Assembly: GCA_017556705.1 (NCBI GenBank)
Contig: JAFYMG010000009.1
Coordinates: 1-64,000 of the forward strand
Source: Paludibacteraceae bacterium
GTDB taxonomy: Bacteria > Bacteroidota > Bacteroidia > Bacteroidales > Paludibacteraceae
Direction of reading: 5' to 3'
Length of the DNA: 64,000 nucleotides
Under the pieces are notes generated by a model. It did not search any database and was not told where the DNA came from. It saw nothing but the letters and a program-made list of their open reading frames with translations. Positions 31,498-41,100 of this stretch are shown here, piece by piece. Made by a program: the position numbers and the translations under genes. Every line of letters starts with the position of its first letter. The first letter of the stretch is position 1.

Positions 31498-31964
31498 AAA
31501 TTACGCTTTTAGTTGTAGGTAAAACCACAGATATACATATTGAGAATTTGATACAGGAGTATCAAAAACGCCTCACCCATTACATTCCCTTCACTATACA
31601 AGTGATCCCAGAACTTAAAAATACAAAAGCTCTGACAACTGATCAACAAAAGCAAGCTGAAGGTGAACTCATACTACGTGCTATCACATCTGCCAATGAT
31701 TTGGTACTTCTTGATGAACATGGAAAAGAATTTCGCTCTATTGAGTTTGCTGATTATCTCCAAAAGAAAATGTCTTCTGGTCGCGACTTGGTATTTGTGG
31801 TCGGTGGCCCTTACGGATTTTCCGAAGCAGTATACCAGCGTGCAAATGGTAAGATTTCATTGAGTAAAATGACTTTTTCGCATCAAATGGTACGACTATT
31901 CTTTGTAGAACAAACATATCGAGCAATGACCATTTTGCGAGGCGAGCCCTATCACCACGAATAA
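31494..31964 (+). CDS. rlmH: 23S rRNA (pseudouridine1915-N3)-methyltransferase RlmH
   Basis: The 156-residue SPOUT methyltransferase begins [11 protein letters not shown] and has the knotted SAM-binding motifs [15 protein letters not shown] and [24 protein letters not shown], ending in the invariant GEPYHHE tail. It modifies pseudouridine 1915 in helix 69 of 23S rRNA as a homodimer. Length is typical. The ATG overlaps the preceding stop (ATGA), indicating translational coupling to the DjlA-like gene. Confidence 0.97.
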   Translation: MKITLLVVGKTTDIHIENLIQEYQKRLTHYIPFTIQVIPELKNTKALTTDQQKQAEGELILRAITSANDLVLLDEHGKEFRSIEFADYLQKKMSSGRDLVFVVGGPYGFSEAVYQRANGKISLSKMTFSHQMVRLFFVEQTYRAMTILRGEPYHHE

Positions 31965-32030
31965 ATATAGACATTGTTAACCTCCAGTAAACCTTTAGTT
32001 AAGAAATAGATAATTGATTTTTTAAGGTAT

Positions 32031-33767
32031 ATGAAAAAATTCTTTTCATTTAGAGACGTTTTTCGTCCCAAACTATTTTCCACACTGCGCTCCTACAACA
32101 AGGAAAAGTTTCTCCAAGATGCTTTAGCTGGTTGGATCGTCGCTGTGATAGCTATTCCATTGGCAATTGCATTTGGTATCTCCTCAGGTGTAGGACCTAC
32201 AGAAGGGCTGGTGACTGCTATCATCGCAGGTTTCATCATTTCTGCGTTTGGCGGTAGCAAAGTTCAGATTGGAGGACCAACTGGTGCTTTTATTGTCATT
32301 ATCTATGGAATTATTCAGCAACATGGTATTACTGGTTTGCTAATTGCCACTATTATGGCAGGTATCTTACTGATACTGATGGGATTATTCAAATTAGGCA
32401 ATATCATAAAGTTTGTTCCATATCCAGTGGTTATTGGTTTTACAGCTGGTATCGCTATCACCATCTTCACCACTCAAATGAATGACCTTTTTGGTATGGG
32501 CATCAAAGATGCACCCGCAGATTTCATCCATAAATGGGTTTGTTATTTTGAGCATTGGCGTGATATCAACTGGTGGGCATTTGCTATTGGAATAATATCC
32601 CTACTAATCATTATCGTTTCTACTAAGGTTAACAAGAAAATACCTGGTTCATTAGTGGCAATTGTAGTTACTACGCTGATAGTATGGCTATTACGAAAAT
32701 ATGGAGGAATCACTTCCATTACAACAATTGGCGATTTATACACCTTACCTAATGGTATACCAACTCCTCATCTACCCGAATTTAATCTTGCTGAAGGAGA
32801 GACACTGTTTACTCTCGTGCAAAAATTGTTTCCTTCTGCCTTTACAATTGCTATGTTAGGAGCAATTGAATCGCTCTTATCAGCTATGGTAGCTGATGGT
32901 GTTATCGGTGACAAGCACAACTCAAATACCGAACTGATTGCGCAAGGTGTTGCTAATGTGGTTACTCCTTTCTTTGGTGGAATCCCTGCAACGGGTGCAA
33001 TTGCACGTACCATGGCCAATATCAATAATGGTGGTCGTACTCCAGTAGCAGGTATTGTGCATGCAGCCATGTTGTTGCTTGTGTTACTATTCTTCGGTCC
33101 ACTAGTAGGTATGATTCCCATGGCATGTTTAGCGGGTGTACTGATTGTTGTGAGTTATAATATGTCAGGATGGCGTTCGTTCTTATGGCTTGCTAAAGCC
33201 CCTAAGTCAGATTTTATCGTCATGTTTGTTACTTTTATATTGACAGTAATCTTTGATTTAACGATTGCCATAGAAGTGGGTATGCTATTAGCTGTTATTT
33301 TATTCCTCAAGCGAACGAATGAAGCTACAGTTATTCGTTCGTTCTCCGATGAGATTGATCCAACTCTTCAAAATGACATTCGTTTGCATGGAAATGATCT
33401 AGAAAAACTGCATATTCCTCCACATACTGAAGTATTTGAGATTGATGGTCCCTATTTCTTTGGTATAGCAAATAAGTTTGACGAGATTAGCCAACGTATT
33501 GGAGATGAAGGACAACAAGTACGAATCCTACGCATGCGAAAGGTATCTTTTATAGATTCAACAGGCATTCACAACCTAGAGCAACTATATCTACGTTCAC
33601 AGCGCTGCGGCATGACATTGGTGCTATCTGGTGTAAATGAACATGTATTCAAAACATTGGAAAAAGCTAGTTTAGTACAAAAAATCGGTAAAGACAACAT
33701 CTGCGATCATATTAATGGTGCTTTAGCTAGAGCGAAAGAATTGGTCAAAGAAAATAGCACTAAATAG
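32031..33767 (+). CDS. SulP/SLC26-family anion transporter with STAS domain
   Basis: The 578-residue inner-membrane protein has the SulP signature region ALAGWIVAVIAIPLAIAFGISSGVGP and GGSKVQIGGPTGAF, about 12 to 14 helices to residue 440, and a cytoplasmic STAS domain (about 460-570, FEIDGPYFFGIANKF and VSFIDSTGIHNLEQLY with the DSTG loop). Members exchange or import sulfate, bicarbonate or C4-dicarboxylates; sequence alone does not separate these. Bicarbonate supply would suit carboxylating enzymes, but that is speculation. No clear promoter was found in the 66-base gap before it. Confidence 0.92.
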   Translation: MKKFFSFRDVFRPKLFSTLRSYNKEKFLQDALAGWIVAVIAIPLAIAFGISSGVGPTEGLVTAIIAGFIISAFGGSKVQIGGPTGAFIVIIYGIIQQHGITGLLIATIMAGILLILMGLFKLGNIIKFVPYPVVIGFTAGIAITIFTTQMNDLFGMGIKDAPADFIHKWVCYFEHWRDINWWAFAIGIISLLIIIVSTKVNKKIPGSLVAIVVTTLIVWLLRKYGGITSITTIGDLYTLPNGIPTPHLPEFNLAEGETLFTLVQKLFPSAFTIAMLGAIESLLSAMVADGVIGDKHNSNTELIAQGVANVVTPFFGGIPATGAIARTMANINNGGRTPVAGIVHAAMLLLVLLFFGPLVGMIPMACLAGVLIVVSYNMSGWRSFLWLAKAPKSDFIVMFVTFILTVIFDLTIAIEVGMLLAVILFLKRTNEATVIRSFSDEIDPTLQNDIRLHGNDLEKLHIPPHTEVFEIDGPYFFGIANKFDEISQRIGDEGQQVRILRMRKVSFIDSTGIHNLEQLYLRSQRCGMTLVLSGVNEHVFKTLEKASLVQKIGKDNICDHINGALARAKELVKENSTK

Positions 33768-33796
33768 AACAACTATTGTAAAAACATATAGAATGC

Positions 33797-33827
33797 TTGC
33801 ATATTTGCGTATTTTATCGTACCTTTG
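33797..33827 (+). promoter_or_regulatory. Promoter of the nucleoside-type MFS transporter
   Basis: TTGC at 33797-33800, 19 bases, then TACCTTTG at 33820-33827. The leader to the ATG at 33876 is about 42 bases. Confidence 0.85.
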
Positions 33828-33875
33828 CGGGCAGAAAGTAAATTTGAATGAATATAAATTAATAATCAAACAAAT

Positions 33876-35153
33876 ATGAAAAATATCAAACTACGATTAA
33901 CTGTAATGAACTTCCTCGAATTTGCAGTTTGGGGAGCGTATTTAACTTCAATGGGAACATACCTTGCTACGCATGGTATGGCGACCAACATCGGCTGGTT
34001 TTATTCTATCCAAGGTATCGTGAGCCTCTTTATGCCCGCACTGATGGGTATCGTGGCTGACCGCTGGATTCCAGCTCAGAAGGCACTGAGTCTATGCCAC
34101 GCATTGGCTGGTACCTTTATGATTGCTACGGGTGCCTACGGACTATTCGCAGGCGACGGTGTAGTCTTCTCTACCCTCTTCTCGCTCTACACCGCTTCGG
34201 TGGCATTCTTTATGCCTACCCTCGCGCTCAGCAACTCCGTGGCTTATACGGCTTTAACGCAAGCCAACCTCGACACCGTAAAGACCTTCCCTCCTATCCG
34301 CGTACTCGGTACCGTAGGATTTATCGTGACCATGTGGATTGTCGATCTATGCGGCTTCCAAGCCACTCCAAAGCAATTCATCGTCAGCGGTGCACTCAGT
34401 ATTATTCTCGCCATCTACTCCCTCACTTTGCCTAAGTGCCCAGTGAAGGGTCATGTGGAGAACAAGTCGCTCGTAGAGGCATTGGGATTGGAGGCTTTTG
34501 CCTTGTTCAAACAAAAGAAGATGGCTGTCTTCTTCGTCTTCTCTATGTTGCTCGGTATGTGTTTGCAGATCACCAACGGCTATGCTAACCCATTCATTAC
34601 CAGCTTCGGAGCTATTGAGGAGTTTGCCGACACCTTCGGCGTACAACATGCTAATATCTTGATCTCTATCTCACAAATCTGCGAGGCATTATGTATCTTG
34701 TTTATCCCATTCTTCTTGAAGAAGTTCGGTATCAAATCGGTAATGCTGATGGCCATGTTTGCTTGGGTATTGCGCTTCGGCCTATTTGGCGCGGGTGACC
34801 CAGGTATGCCAGGTGTGATCTTGTTCGTATTGAGCTGCATTGTCTATGGCTTTGCTTTTGACTTTTTCAATATCTCTGGTTCGTTGTATGTGGATCAGGA
34901 GACCGACCCTAGCCAACGCTCCAGCGCACAAGGTCTGTTCGTGATGATGACCAACGGCTTTGGTGCCACTATCGGTACCTTGGCTGCACAAGCAATTGTT
35001 AATCATTTCGTGAATGCCGAGTCTGTGATGGCAGAGGGTCCTATGGCTATTTGGCAAGGTTGGCAAACCAGTTGGTATATCTTTGCGGGCTTCGCATTGG
35101 TTGTAGCTTTGGCTTTCTGGGTAATTTTCCCTAAGACTCCAGTAAAGAAATAA
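33876..35153 (+). CDS. MFS transporter of the nucleoside:H+ symporter (NupG-like) family
   Basis: The 425-residue protein has 12 predicted helices and begins IKLRLTVMNFLEFAVWGAYLTSMGTYL, the entry typical of nucleoside H+ symporter family MFS proteins. The loop MGIVADRWIPAQKALSLCH carries the MFS motif A equivalent. The second half has DFFNISGSLYVDQETDPSQRSSAQGLF, with acidic residues usual in NupG/XapB relatives. It should import purine or pyrimidine nucleosides. The gene shows strong codon bias from about codon 25 on, in contrast to the flanking genes, suggesting high expression. It has its own promoter. Confidence 0.88.
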   Translation: MKNIKLRLTVMNFLEFAVWGAYLTSMGTYLATHGMATNIGWFYSIQGIVSLFMPALMGIVADRWIPAQKALSLCHALAGTFMIATGAYGLFAGDGVVFSTLFSLYTASVAFFMPTLALSNSVAYTALTQANLDTVKTFPPIRVLGTVGFIVTMWIVDLCGFQATPKQFIVSGALSIILAIYSLTLPKCPVKGHVENKSLVEALGLEAFALFKQKKMAVFFVFSMLLGMCLQITNGYANPFITSFGAIEEFADTFGVQHANILISISQICEALCILFIPFFLKKFGIKSVMLMAMFAWVLRFGLFGAGDPGMPGVILFVLSCIVYGFAFDFFNISGSLYVDQETDPSQRSSAQGLFVMMTNGFGATIGTLAAQAIVNHFVNAESVMAEGPMAIWQGWQTSWYIFAGFALVVALAFWVIFPKTPVKK

Positions 35154-35199
35154 TTTAGTAGACGCGCCTGTGTTGCTAACATTTAAAGTTTAGAAGCAC

Positions 35200-35865
35200 G
35201 TGTTTCGGAAAGAATTATCATATTATTTCTCTACACCGATTGCGTATATTGTAATTGGGTTGTTTCTGTTGGCAGTGAGTCTATTCTTGTGGGTGATTCC
35301 TGGTCAATGGAATGTGATTGAATCAGGGTATGCACAAGTGGATGGATTGTTTCAAATCAGTCCATGGCTATTGATGTTGGTATGCTCAGCATTAACCATG
35401 CGATTGTTCGCAGAGGAGAGACAAAACGGAACATGGATACTGCTTCGTGCACAACCTATCTCCTTGTGGAAGATTGTATTAAGCAAGTACCTTGCAGCAT
35501 TCATTTTGACTGTATTGGCATTGTTACCATGTATAGTACACTATTTTATTCTATACTACATGGCGGAGCCAATCGGCAATGTAGATGGAGGGCAATTTGT
35601 AGGCTCAATGATGGGATTGGTATTATTGAGTGCATCATTCACCGGTATTGGGTTACTATGTAGTACATTGACACGCAGTCAGTTAGTGGCATTTATACTT
35701 AGTGCCGTTGGTTGTTTTATCTTATATTGGGTTACCCTGCAAGATCATTATAGCAGTATCTCACGCGGCGTGGTAGATTTGAGAGATGTGGTGTTCTTCC
35801 TGAGTGTGGCTGTAGCTGCGATAGTAGTAAGCATCGTAGTGATGGATAAAGCAGAGAAAAAATAA
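35200..35865 (+). CDS. GldF-like ABC-2 permease
   Basis: The 221-residue protein has six helices and the ABC2-membrane layout of GldF: FRKELSYYFSTPIAYIVIGLFLL at the N-terminus, MRLFAEERQNGTWILLRAQPIS with the conserved E-E-R-x-x-G-T-x-x-x-L block, and DHYSSISRGVVDLRDVVFFLSV near the end. It starts with GTG at 35200. GldF normally works with GldG and the ATPase GldA, but neither is next to it. In non-gliding Bacteroidales these proteins are kept as an ABC exporter of unknown cargo. The missing partners may lie elsewhere, or the gene may be an orphan. Confidence 0.85.
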   Translation: MFRKELSYYFSTPIAYIVIGLFLLAVSLFLWVIPGQWNVIESGYAQVDGLFQISPWLLMLVCSALTMRLFAEERQNGTWILLRAQPISLWKIVLSKYLAAFILTVLALLPCIVHYFILYYMAEPIGNVDGGQFVGSMMGLVLLSASFTGIGLLCSTLTRSQLVAFILSAVGCFILYWVTLQDHYSSISRGVVDLRDVVFFLSVAVAAIVVSIVVMDKAEKK

Positions 35866-35971
35866 AAACAACGAATAACAGGAATTTATTAACAACAACA
35901 TAAACAACTTGTTTCAACAACAATTGCGCGCAAAACAACACATTGCGCGCCACGGATAAACAAGACCACCC

Positions 35972-36466
35972 ATGACACGCATCGGTTTATTGAGCGATAC
36001 ACATAGTTATTTAGATCCACGGGTATTGGAGCATTTCGCGGAGGTGGATGAGATTTGGCATGCTGGCGATATTGGCAACGCGATGGTACTGCAACACTTG
36101 CGTGAATTTAAGCCTACTCGTGCAGTATATGGCAATATGGATAGTGGTGATGTACGCTATTCGTTAAGCGAGTTTTATCGTTTTCGAGTGGAAGAGGTGA
36201 ATGTGCTAATGACACATATCGGTGGTTATCCTGGCAAGTATAACCCATGGTTATTGCCGATGTTCAAGAAAGAGACACCGCAGTTGTTTGTATGTGGACA
36301 TAGTCATATATTGAAAGTGCAATATGACCCTACATGGCAGATGTTAACGATGAACCCAGGAGCAGCAGGTAAACAAGGTTGGCAGACCGTGCAGACCTTG
36401 CTCAGATTTGTGATAGATGGTAAAGAAATTCGTGATTTAGAGGTGATAGAATTAGAAAGAAGGTAG
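35972..36466 (+). CDS. YfcE/MJ0936-type metallophosphoesterase
   Basis: The 164-residue protein starts MTRIGLLSDTHSYLD, the DxH metal motif, followed by EIWHAGDIGN (GD), VYGNMDSGD (GNxD), MTHIGGYPG (H) and VCGHSHI (GHxH), the full set of calcineurin-like dimetal ligands. The size and order match the YfcE/MJ0936 group, which has phosphodiesterase activity of unclear physiological substrate. It is preceded by a 106-base gap containing an inverted pair of ttgcgcgc words (35920-35950). It is the last plus-strand gene before the candidate small RNA. Confidence 0.92.
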   Translation: MTRIGLLSDTHSYLDPRVLEHFAEVDEIWHAGDIGNAMVLQHLREFKPTRAVYGNMDSGDVRYSLSEFYRFRVEEVNVLMTHIGGYPGKYNPWLLPMFKKETPQLFVCGHSHILKVQYDPTWQMLTMNPGAAGKQGWQTVQTLLRFVIDGKEIRDLEVIELERR

Positions 36467-36549
36467 CGCCAGCACGTCGAAAAGATGTTTTATAGCACAT
36501 TTTGCTCATAAAAACACATAAAAGGTGTTGCAGAACATATAAACTGCTA

Positions 36550-36580
36550 TTGCGTGGATGATAAAAAAGCAGTACCTTTG
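36550..36580 (+). promoter_or_regulatory. Promoter of a candidate small RNA
   Basis: TTGC at 36550-36553, 19 bases, then TACCTTTG at 36573-36580, identical in both boxes to the best promoters of the window. No gene follows on the plus strand before the terminator at 36652. Confidence 0.82.
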
Positions 36581-36586
36581 CAGCGG

Positions 36587-36675
36587 ATTTAAAAATCGAC
36601 ACAATCTTTTTTGTACCTTAAAAAATCAAACAGACTAATACCGTGGAAAAATAGCCGTCGTGAGACGGCTTTTTT
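36587..36675 (+). ncRNA. Candidate intergenic small RNA of about 90 bases
   Basis: A consensus promoter is followed after roughly 75 bases by a strong intrinsic terminator, and no start codon with an RBS and open frame fits between them. The body has a small ATTTAAAAAT palindrome and an A/T-rich middle (cttttttgtaccttaaaaaatc that can pair partly on itself). I do not recognise a known RNA family. The start is inferred from the usual distance to the -7 box. Confidence 0.5.
36652..36675 (+). terminator. Intrinsic terminator of the candidate small RNA
   Basis: The stem AGCCGTC and GACGGCT with a GTGA loop is followed by TTTTTTC. Confidence 0.88.
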
Positions 36676-36789
36676 CTTTGTATAAAGTACTCATATAACT
36701 AATTTATCACTAATTAATCTCTAATTTATCACTAACTAACGGTTAAGTATAAACCGCTGACTAACCGTAGATAAACCTATGAACAGAGA

Positions 36790-36830
36790 AAAAAAATACG
36801 CGCAACATCACTGAATGTTACGCGTACTTT
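36790..36830 (-). terminator. Terminator of the DUF2723-cobW transcript
   Basis: A 12-pair stem (36797-36808 with 36815-36826) contains one G-U pair and is followed on the minus strand by a run of T (36796-36789). The plus-strand side also has a T run, so it may work both ways. Confidence 0.85.
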
Positions 36831-36851
36831 TTACACAATATACAGACTATA

Positions 36852-38111
36852 TCACACTAAGCAATTGTCTAATGCTTGGGAAATAGCCTCTTTGTCCATA
36901 TTCTGACCAATAAATACGAGTTTTTGCATGCGATCTCCATATCGTTCATCCCAATCACGTTGTAACATCGGATCTTGTGCCATCATCAGCATGAGCTCTT
37001 CTTTGGGCATTGTAGCATAGAATGTGCCTGCCTGCTTGAGGTCGAACTGCTTGCCAGCTTGCTCAAATAGATAACACATATCGTACTCCTCCTCGAAGTA
37101 ACACATGCCCTTGCAACGGATTATACCCTTATCCCAATGGCGTGCCACAAAGTCATCAAAGCGATTAAGACTCATTGGTTCGCGGCGATAGTATACGAAG
37201 GTTGATATACCATATTCATCACCATGATTATGGTGGTGATGATGGCAGCAACAATGTGGATCATCACACTCATGATCATGGCAATCATGATGCTCGTGAT
37301 GATGACAATGCTCGTGATGGTCATGGCGATCATGATGTTCGTGATGATGGTGATGTTCGTGTTCTTCCACATCACCTTCTACACCTTGAATCCAAGCAGC
37401 AGAAGTGGCAACTTGCTCGAAATCAAACAGTTCTGTATCTAGAATCTCGCCAAAAGACACATCGCAATAGTCACAATCAATGATTTTAGCTTTGGGTTGA
37501 ATAGCATGAATAATCGCACGGATATGTTCGCGCTCCTCCTCCGAAACCATTGCCACCTTATTTAATAATATAAGGTTGCAGAATTCAATTTGCTCAATCA
37601 CTAGTGACGCAAGGTCATTAGTTTCGGTTAACGGCAATTGATCATTGGATATCGGTGATAGTTGCGTCATAAACTCATCGCATAAGCGCAGAGCATCCAC
37701 TACGGTCACCACGGCGTCAAGTTGAGGAATCGGCGCTGATGTTGCAGGCACCATTGAAGCATACGAACAAATCGTTTGTGCGATAGGAGCAGGTTCGCAA
37801 ATGCCAGAAGCCTCAATTACGATATAATCGAAACAATCTGCAGCACAGAGATCGCGAAGTTGTTGGATAAGATCCATCTTGAGCGAGCAACAGATACAAC
37901 CATTTTGCAATGCAATAAGGTTGTCGTCTTGCTGCGCTACAACTCCCCCCCTTTGAATAAGGGTTGCGTCAATATTCACCTCACCTATGTCATTGACTAT
38001 CACAGCAAATCGTATCCCCTTCCTATTGGAGAGGATACGATTAAGAAGAGTAGTTTTACCGCTGCCGAGATAGCCAGTCAGCAGTAAGACAGGTATGTTA
38101 TCATTTTGCAT
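36852..38111 (-). CDS. CobW/COG0523-family GTPase with a His/Cys-rich metal-binding loop
   Basis: The 419-residue protein is a G3E GTPase that delivers metal, usually zinc, to client enzymes. Walker A is GYLGSGKTTLL (about residue 13), the family metal motif is NGCICCSLKMDL (CxCC, about 70), and the guanine-specific NKVAMV follows. Residues about 246-303 are a loop of some 30 His with several Cys, Asp and Glu (for example DDPHCCCHHHHHNHG), far richer than in most homologues. The CobW C-terminal domain (about 305-400) ends the protein. Its ATG lies inside the end of the DUF2723 gene (11-base overlap), so the two are translationally coupled. Zinc storage or delivery is inferred. Confidence 0.92.
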   Translation of the reverse strand: MQNDNIPVLLLTGYLGSGKTTLLNRILSNRKGIRFAVIVNDIGEVNIDATLIQRGGVVAQQDDNLIALQNGCICCSLKMDLIQQLRDLCAADCFDYIVIEASGICEPAPIAQTICSYASMVPATSAPIPQLDAVVTVVDALRLCDEFMTQLSPISNDQLPLTETNDLASLVIEQIEFCNLILLNKVAMVSEEEREHIRAIIHAIQPKAKIIDCDYCDVSFGEILDTELFDFEQVATSAAWIQGVEGDVEEHEHHHHHEHHDRHDHHEHCHHHEHHDCHDHECDDPHCCCHHHHHNHGDEYGISTFVYYRREPMSLNRFDDFVARHWDKGIIRCKGMCYFEEEYDMCYLFEQAGKQFDLKQAGTFYATMPKEELMLMMAQDPMLQRDWDERYGDRMQKLVFIGQNMDKEAISQALDNCLV

Positions 38112-41100
38112 ATTGGCTGAATAGAGCGAAATACTTGTTGAATAATTCTTTTTGTTCGAAACGTTGGAAATTGTTCAAAGCATAGTTGAGCACCGCAAGA
38201 TGATGTCCTAGTGTAGATTGCACAGCCTTGCGTTGCTCCTTATCTAGAGAGTCTCCCCACTGCAAGTATTCCACGCTATTATCTGCGACCTTCGACATGA
38301 TGGCATTGCCCTTGTCCATCTCATCCATAGCGTAGTAGAGCGACGCCATAGAAAGAGAATTATGATCATATGGAATATTATACCCAGGCAACATTTTCTC
38401 AGCATAATCCAAGACATTCAAAGCCTTATCATATTTACCTTCGTTATATAGGGCTTCAGCCAATTGGCTGAACATCATACGATGAGTAGCACACATGCGC
38501 ATGGTAGTCTCGTCAATGTAGATACCAGGCACGTTCATATTACCATATTTGAATTTATTCATCATATTGTCGTACATCACTTCGGTATTTACACGTGGTC
38601 TGCCATCTGGACTACGCTGAGGAGTGATGCGATATGCCAAACCTGTGAGTTCAAGATAAGGATCAAGCCCAAGGTGATAATCGCTACCGATAGTAACAGC
38701 GAAATAGATTGGTCGCTTCCATTCGTTGGTAGAAAGCATCTCCATCACCATCATTTCTGAGCGGGTAAAGCGGCGTGCTTTCTTAAACATAATCTTTTGA
38801 CTATCAGGAGTAAACACATAGAGTTGATCACTTGGAATATAGCCTTCTCCATCTCGTTTTGTACGTGGATCATCAGAATGCAAGAATTGAAATGCTTTTT
38901 TCACCTCCAACGGAGCATTGAGACGATTTTCTACCCAAACAATCTCATTTTTGCCTGGCATAAAATCTTTTTCATCCCATGAGATTGGTAATCCAGGTGA
39001 ATTGTAGTATGGTCGCTTCATCTGGCTAATATACCATTCAGTTTGCAAATATGAAAGGTTGCAAGCACGTACATCATCGCGCTCTTGCTCTACCTCAAGA
39101 TTATACCACAGAGGGAAAGTATCGTTGTCACCATTACAGAAGATGATAGCCTCTTTGTCGCAGGATTTCAAGTAGTTAGCACCAAAATCGCGTGCTGCAT
39201 AACGATTAGAACGATCGTGATCATCCCAGTTTTGCGAAGCCATTTGTACAGGAATGAGCAATGTAACAAGAACAACTACCGAAGCAATCACTGTGCGCAA
39301 TTTCTCATTCTTAGTAATTTCGCTCAATAAACTAGCAATACCCATAGCACCTAAGCCAATCCAAATACAGAAGGCATAGAAAGATCCCGCGTATGCGTAA
39401 TCACGCTCGCGCGGCTGATAAGGTGTTTGGTTGAGATAAACTACGATTGCCAAACCAGTGAGGAAGAAAAGCAAGAAAGTGATAGCAAATGAGCGGAAAC
39501 CTTCGTTGTTCTTTCCATTGCAAATAAACTGCCATAGTATACCTATCAATCCTAACAAAAGAGGTAATAAGTAATAGACGTTATGTCCCTTATTCTCACG
39601 AAGTTCTGTAGGTAGTTTATCTTGATCACCAAGCATATGGTTATCAATAAAAGGTATGCCCGTAATCCAATTACCTTTCGTCAAATCGCCATATGATTGA
39701 AGATCGTTTTGACGTCCAGAGAAGTTCCACATAAAGTAACGCCAGTACATGAAGTTGACTTGGTAACTAAAGAAGAACTTGAGATTCTCGAAGAATGTTG
39801 GGCAATACTCTGTTTTTGTTTGACCACAATAGTCATAGCGAATTTTCTTTCCCTTAACATTCGCCCATTCTTTATATGCCTGAATATGAGATTGTTGTCC
39901 AGAGTGCATACGAGGGAATAGCATTTTAAACTCATCCATATACTCGTAAGAACGCTTATGCCCTGTGACTACATAATGATCTTTCTCACCTTCAACCTTT
40001 GGTGCAGGTGCATATTGTGCGCTGCCTATTTTTTCCACAGGCACGCACATATTACCTTGTATATCTAGTTTGACAGGTGCGTTGTAGACTTGTCCGTAGA
40101 AGAGAGGAGTATCACCATACTGCTCGCGGTTGAGGTAGTATTTGAGGGAGAATACATTGTCTGGGGAGTTTTGGTCCATTGGGGTGTCCGCAGCAGAACG
40201 AATGACAATCGCAGCGTAGCTACCATAGCCAATGACAACCACAGTGACCATCATAGCAATTGTGTTGAGCCAGCGCGCAGGGATGACATCTTTCTTCACA
40301 AAAAGAACAATTAACATGGTGATTGTCAATAAGATGCCTATTACCGCACTTTCCTTGATGAATGGTACACCAGCTAATGCCATTGCCAGAACGAAGGAGA
40401 TGATTGTGCATGGATTGATAGTTTCTTCCCGCTTAATTACACTATAGCTCTCCCATATTGCCCATACTAATGCAGCAGCCATCAATACGAGATAAACAGC
40501 TAATCCCGTGTTGAATGGACAACCTAAGACATTGGTAAACAGCAACTCAAACCATCCTGCTATAGTTGGTACCCCAGGGATAATACCATAGAGAATAACC
40601 GCTAAAATTCCTACAGAAACACCAAAAGCAGCCAATACACCACCCCAAGAGAATGTGTGACGACGGAAATAATACACCAGCACAATAGCAGGAATAGTCA
40701 GCAAGTTGAGCAAATGGACACCAATACTCAATCCCATGAGATAGGCGATGAGAATCAACCACTTATCCGAACCTTCTTCATCCGCATGCTCATCCCATTT
40801 GAGGATTAACCAGAACACTACTGCCGTAAAGAGTGAAGATAAAGCATAGACCTCACCTTCTACCGCTGAGAACCAAAAAGTATCGGAGAAAGTATATGCT
40901 AGAGCACCTACTGCACCAGCTCCAAGAAGAGCAATACCTTTAGCAATAGAAGTGGGCTGCACCAACTTGCGACCAAGCGCAGTAATCGTCCAGAAGAGGA
41001 ACAATATTGTCAACGCAGAAGCTATTGCAGACAAGGCATTTACGCACATCGCGACATGAGATGTATCACTCGCGAAGAGCGAAAAGAAGTGTCCCATAAG

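Larger units (their letters stand above)
36467..36851. other. 385-base intergenic region holding a promoter, a candidate small RNA and a terminator
   Basis: The region contains no convincing protein gene. From left to right it holds an A/T-rich stretch, a promoter matching consensus (36550-36580), a putative short transcript ending at a terminator (36652-36675), repeats of atttatcactaa-type words (36702-36740), a ggtta-rich pair of inverted words (36740-36770) and the terminator of the minus-strand CobW gene (36797-36826). Confidence 0.8.

Noticed and set aside
37190..37380. Dense repeats of catgatg-type words as a tandem repeat element
   Set aside because: They encode the His-rich loop of the CobW protein and follow from repeated His codons.
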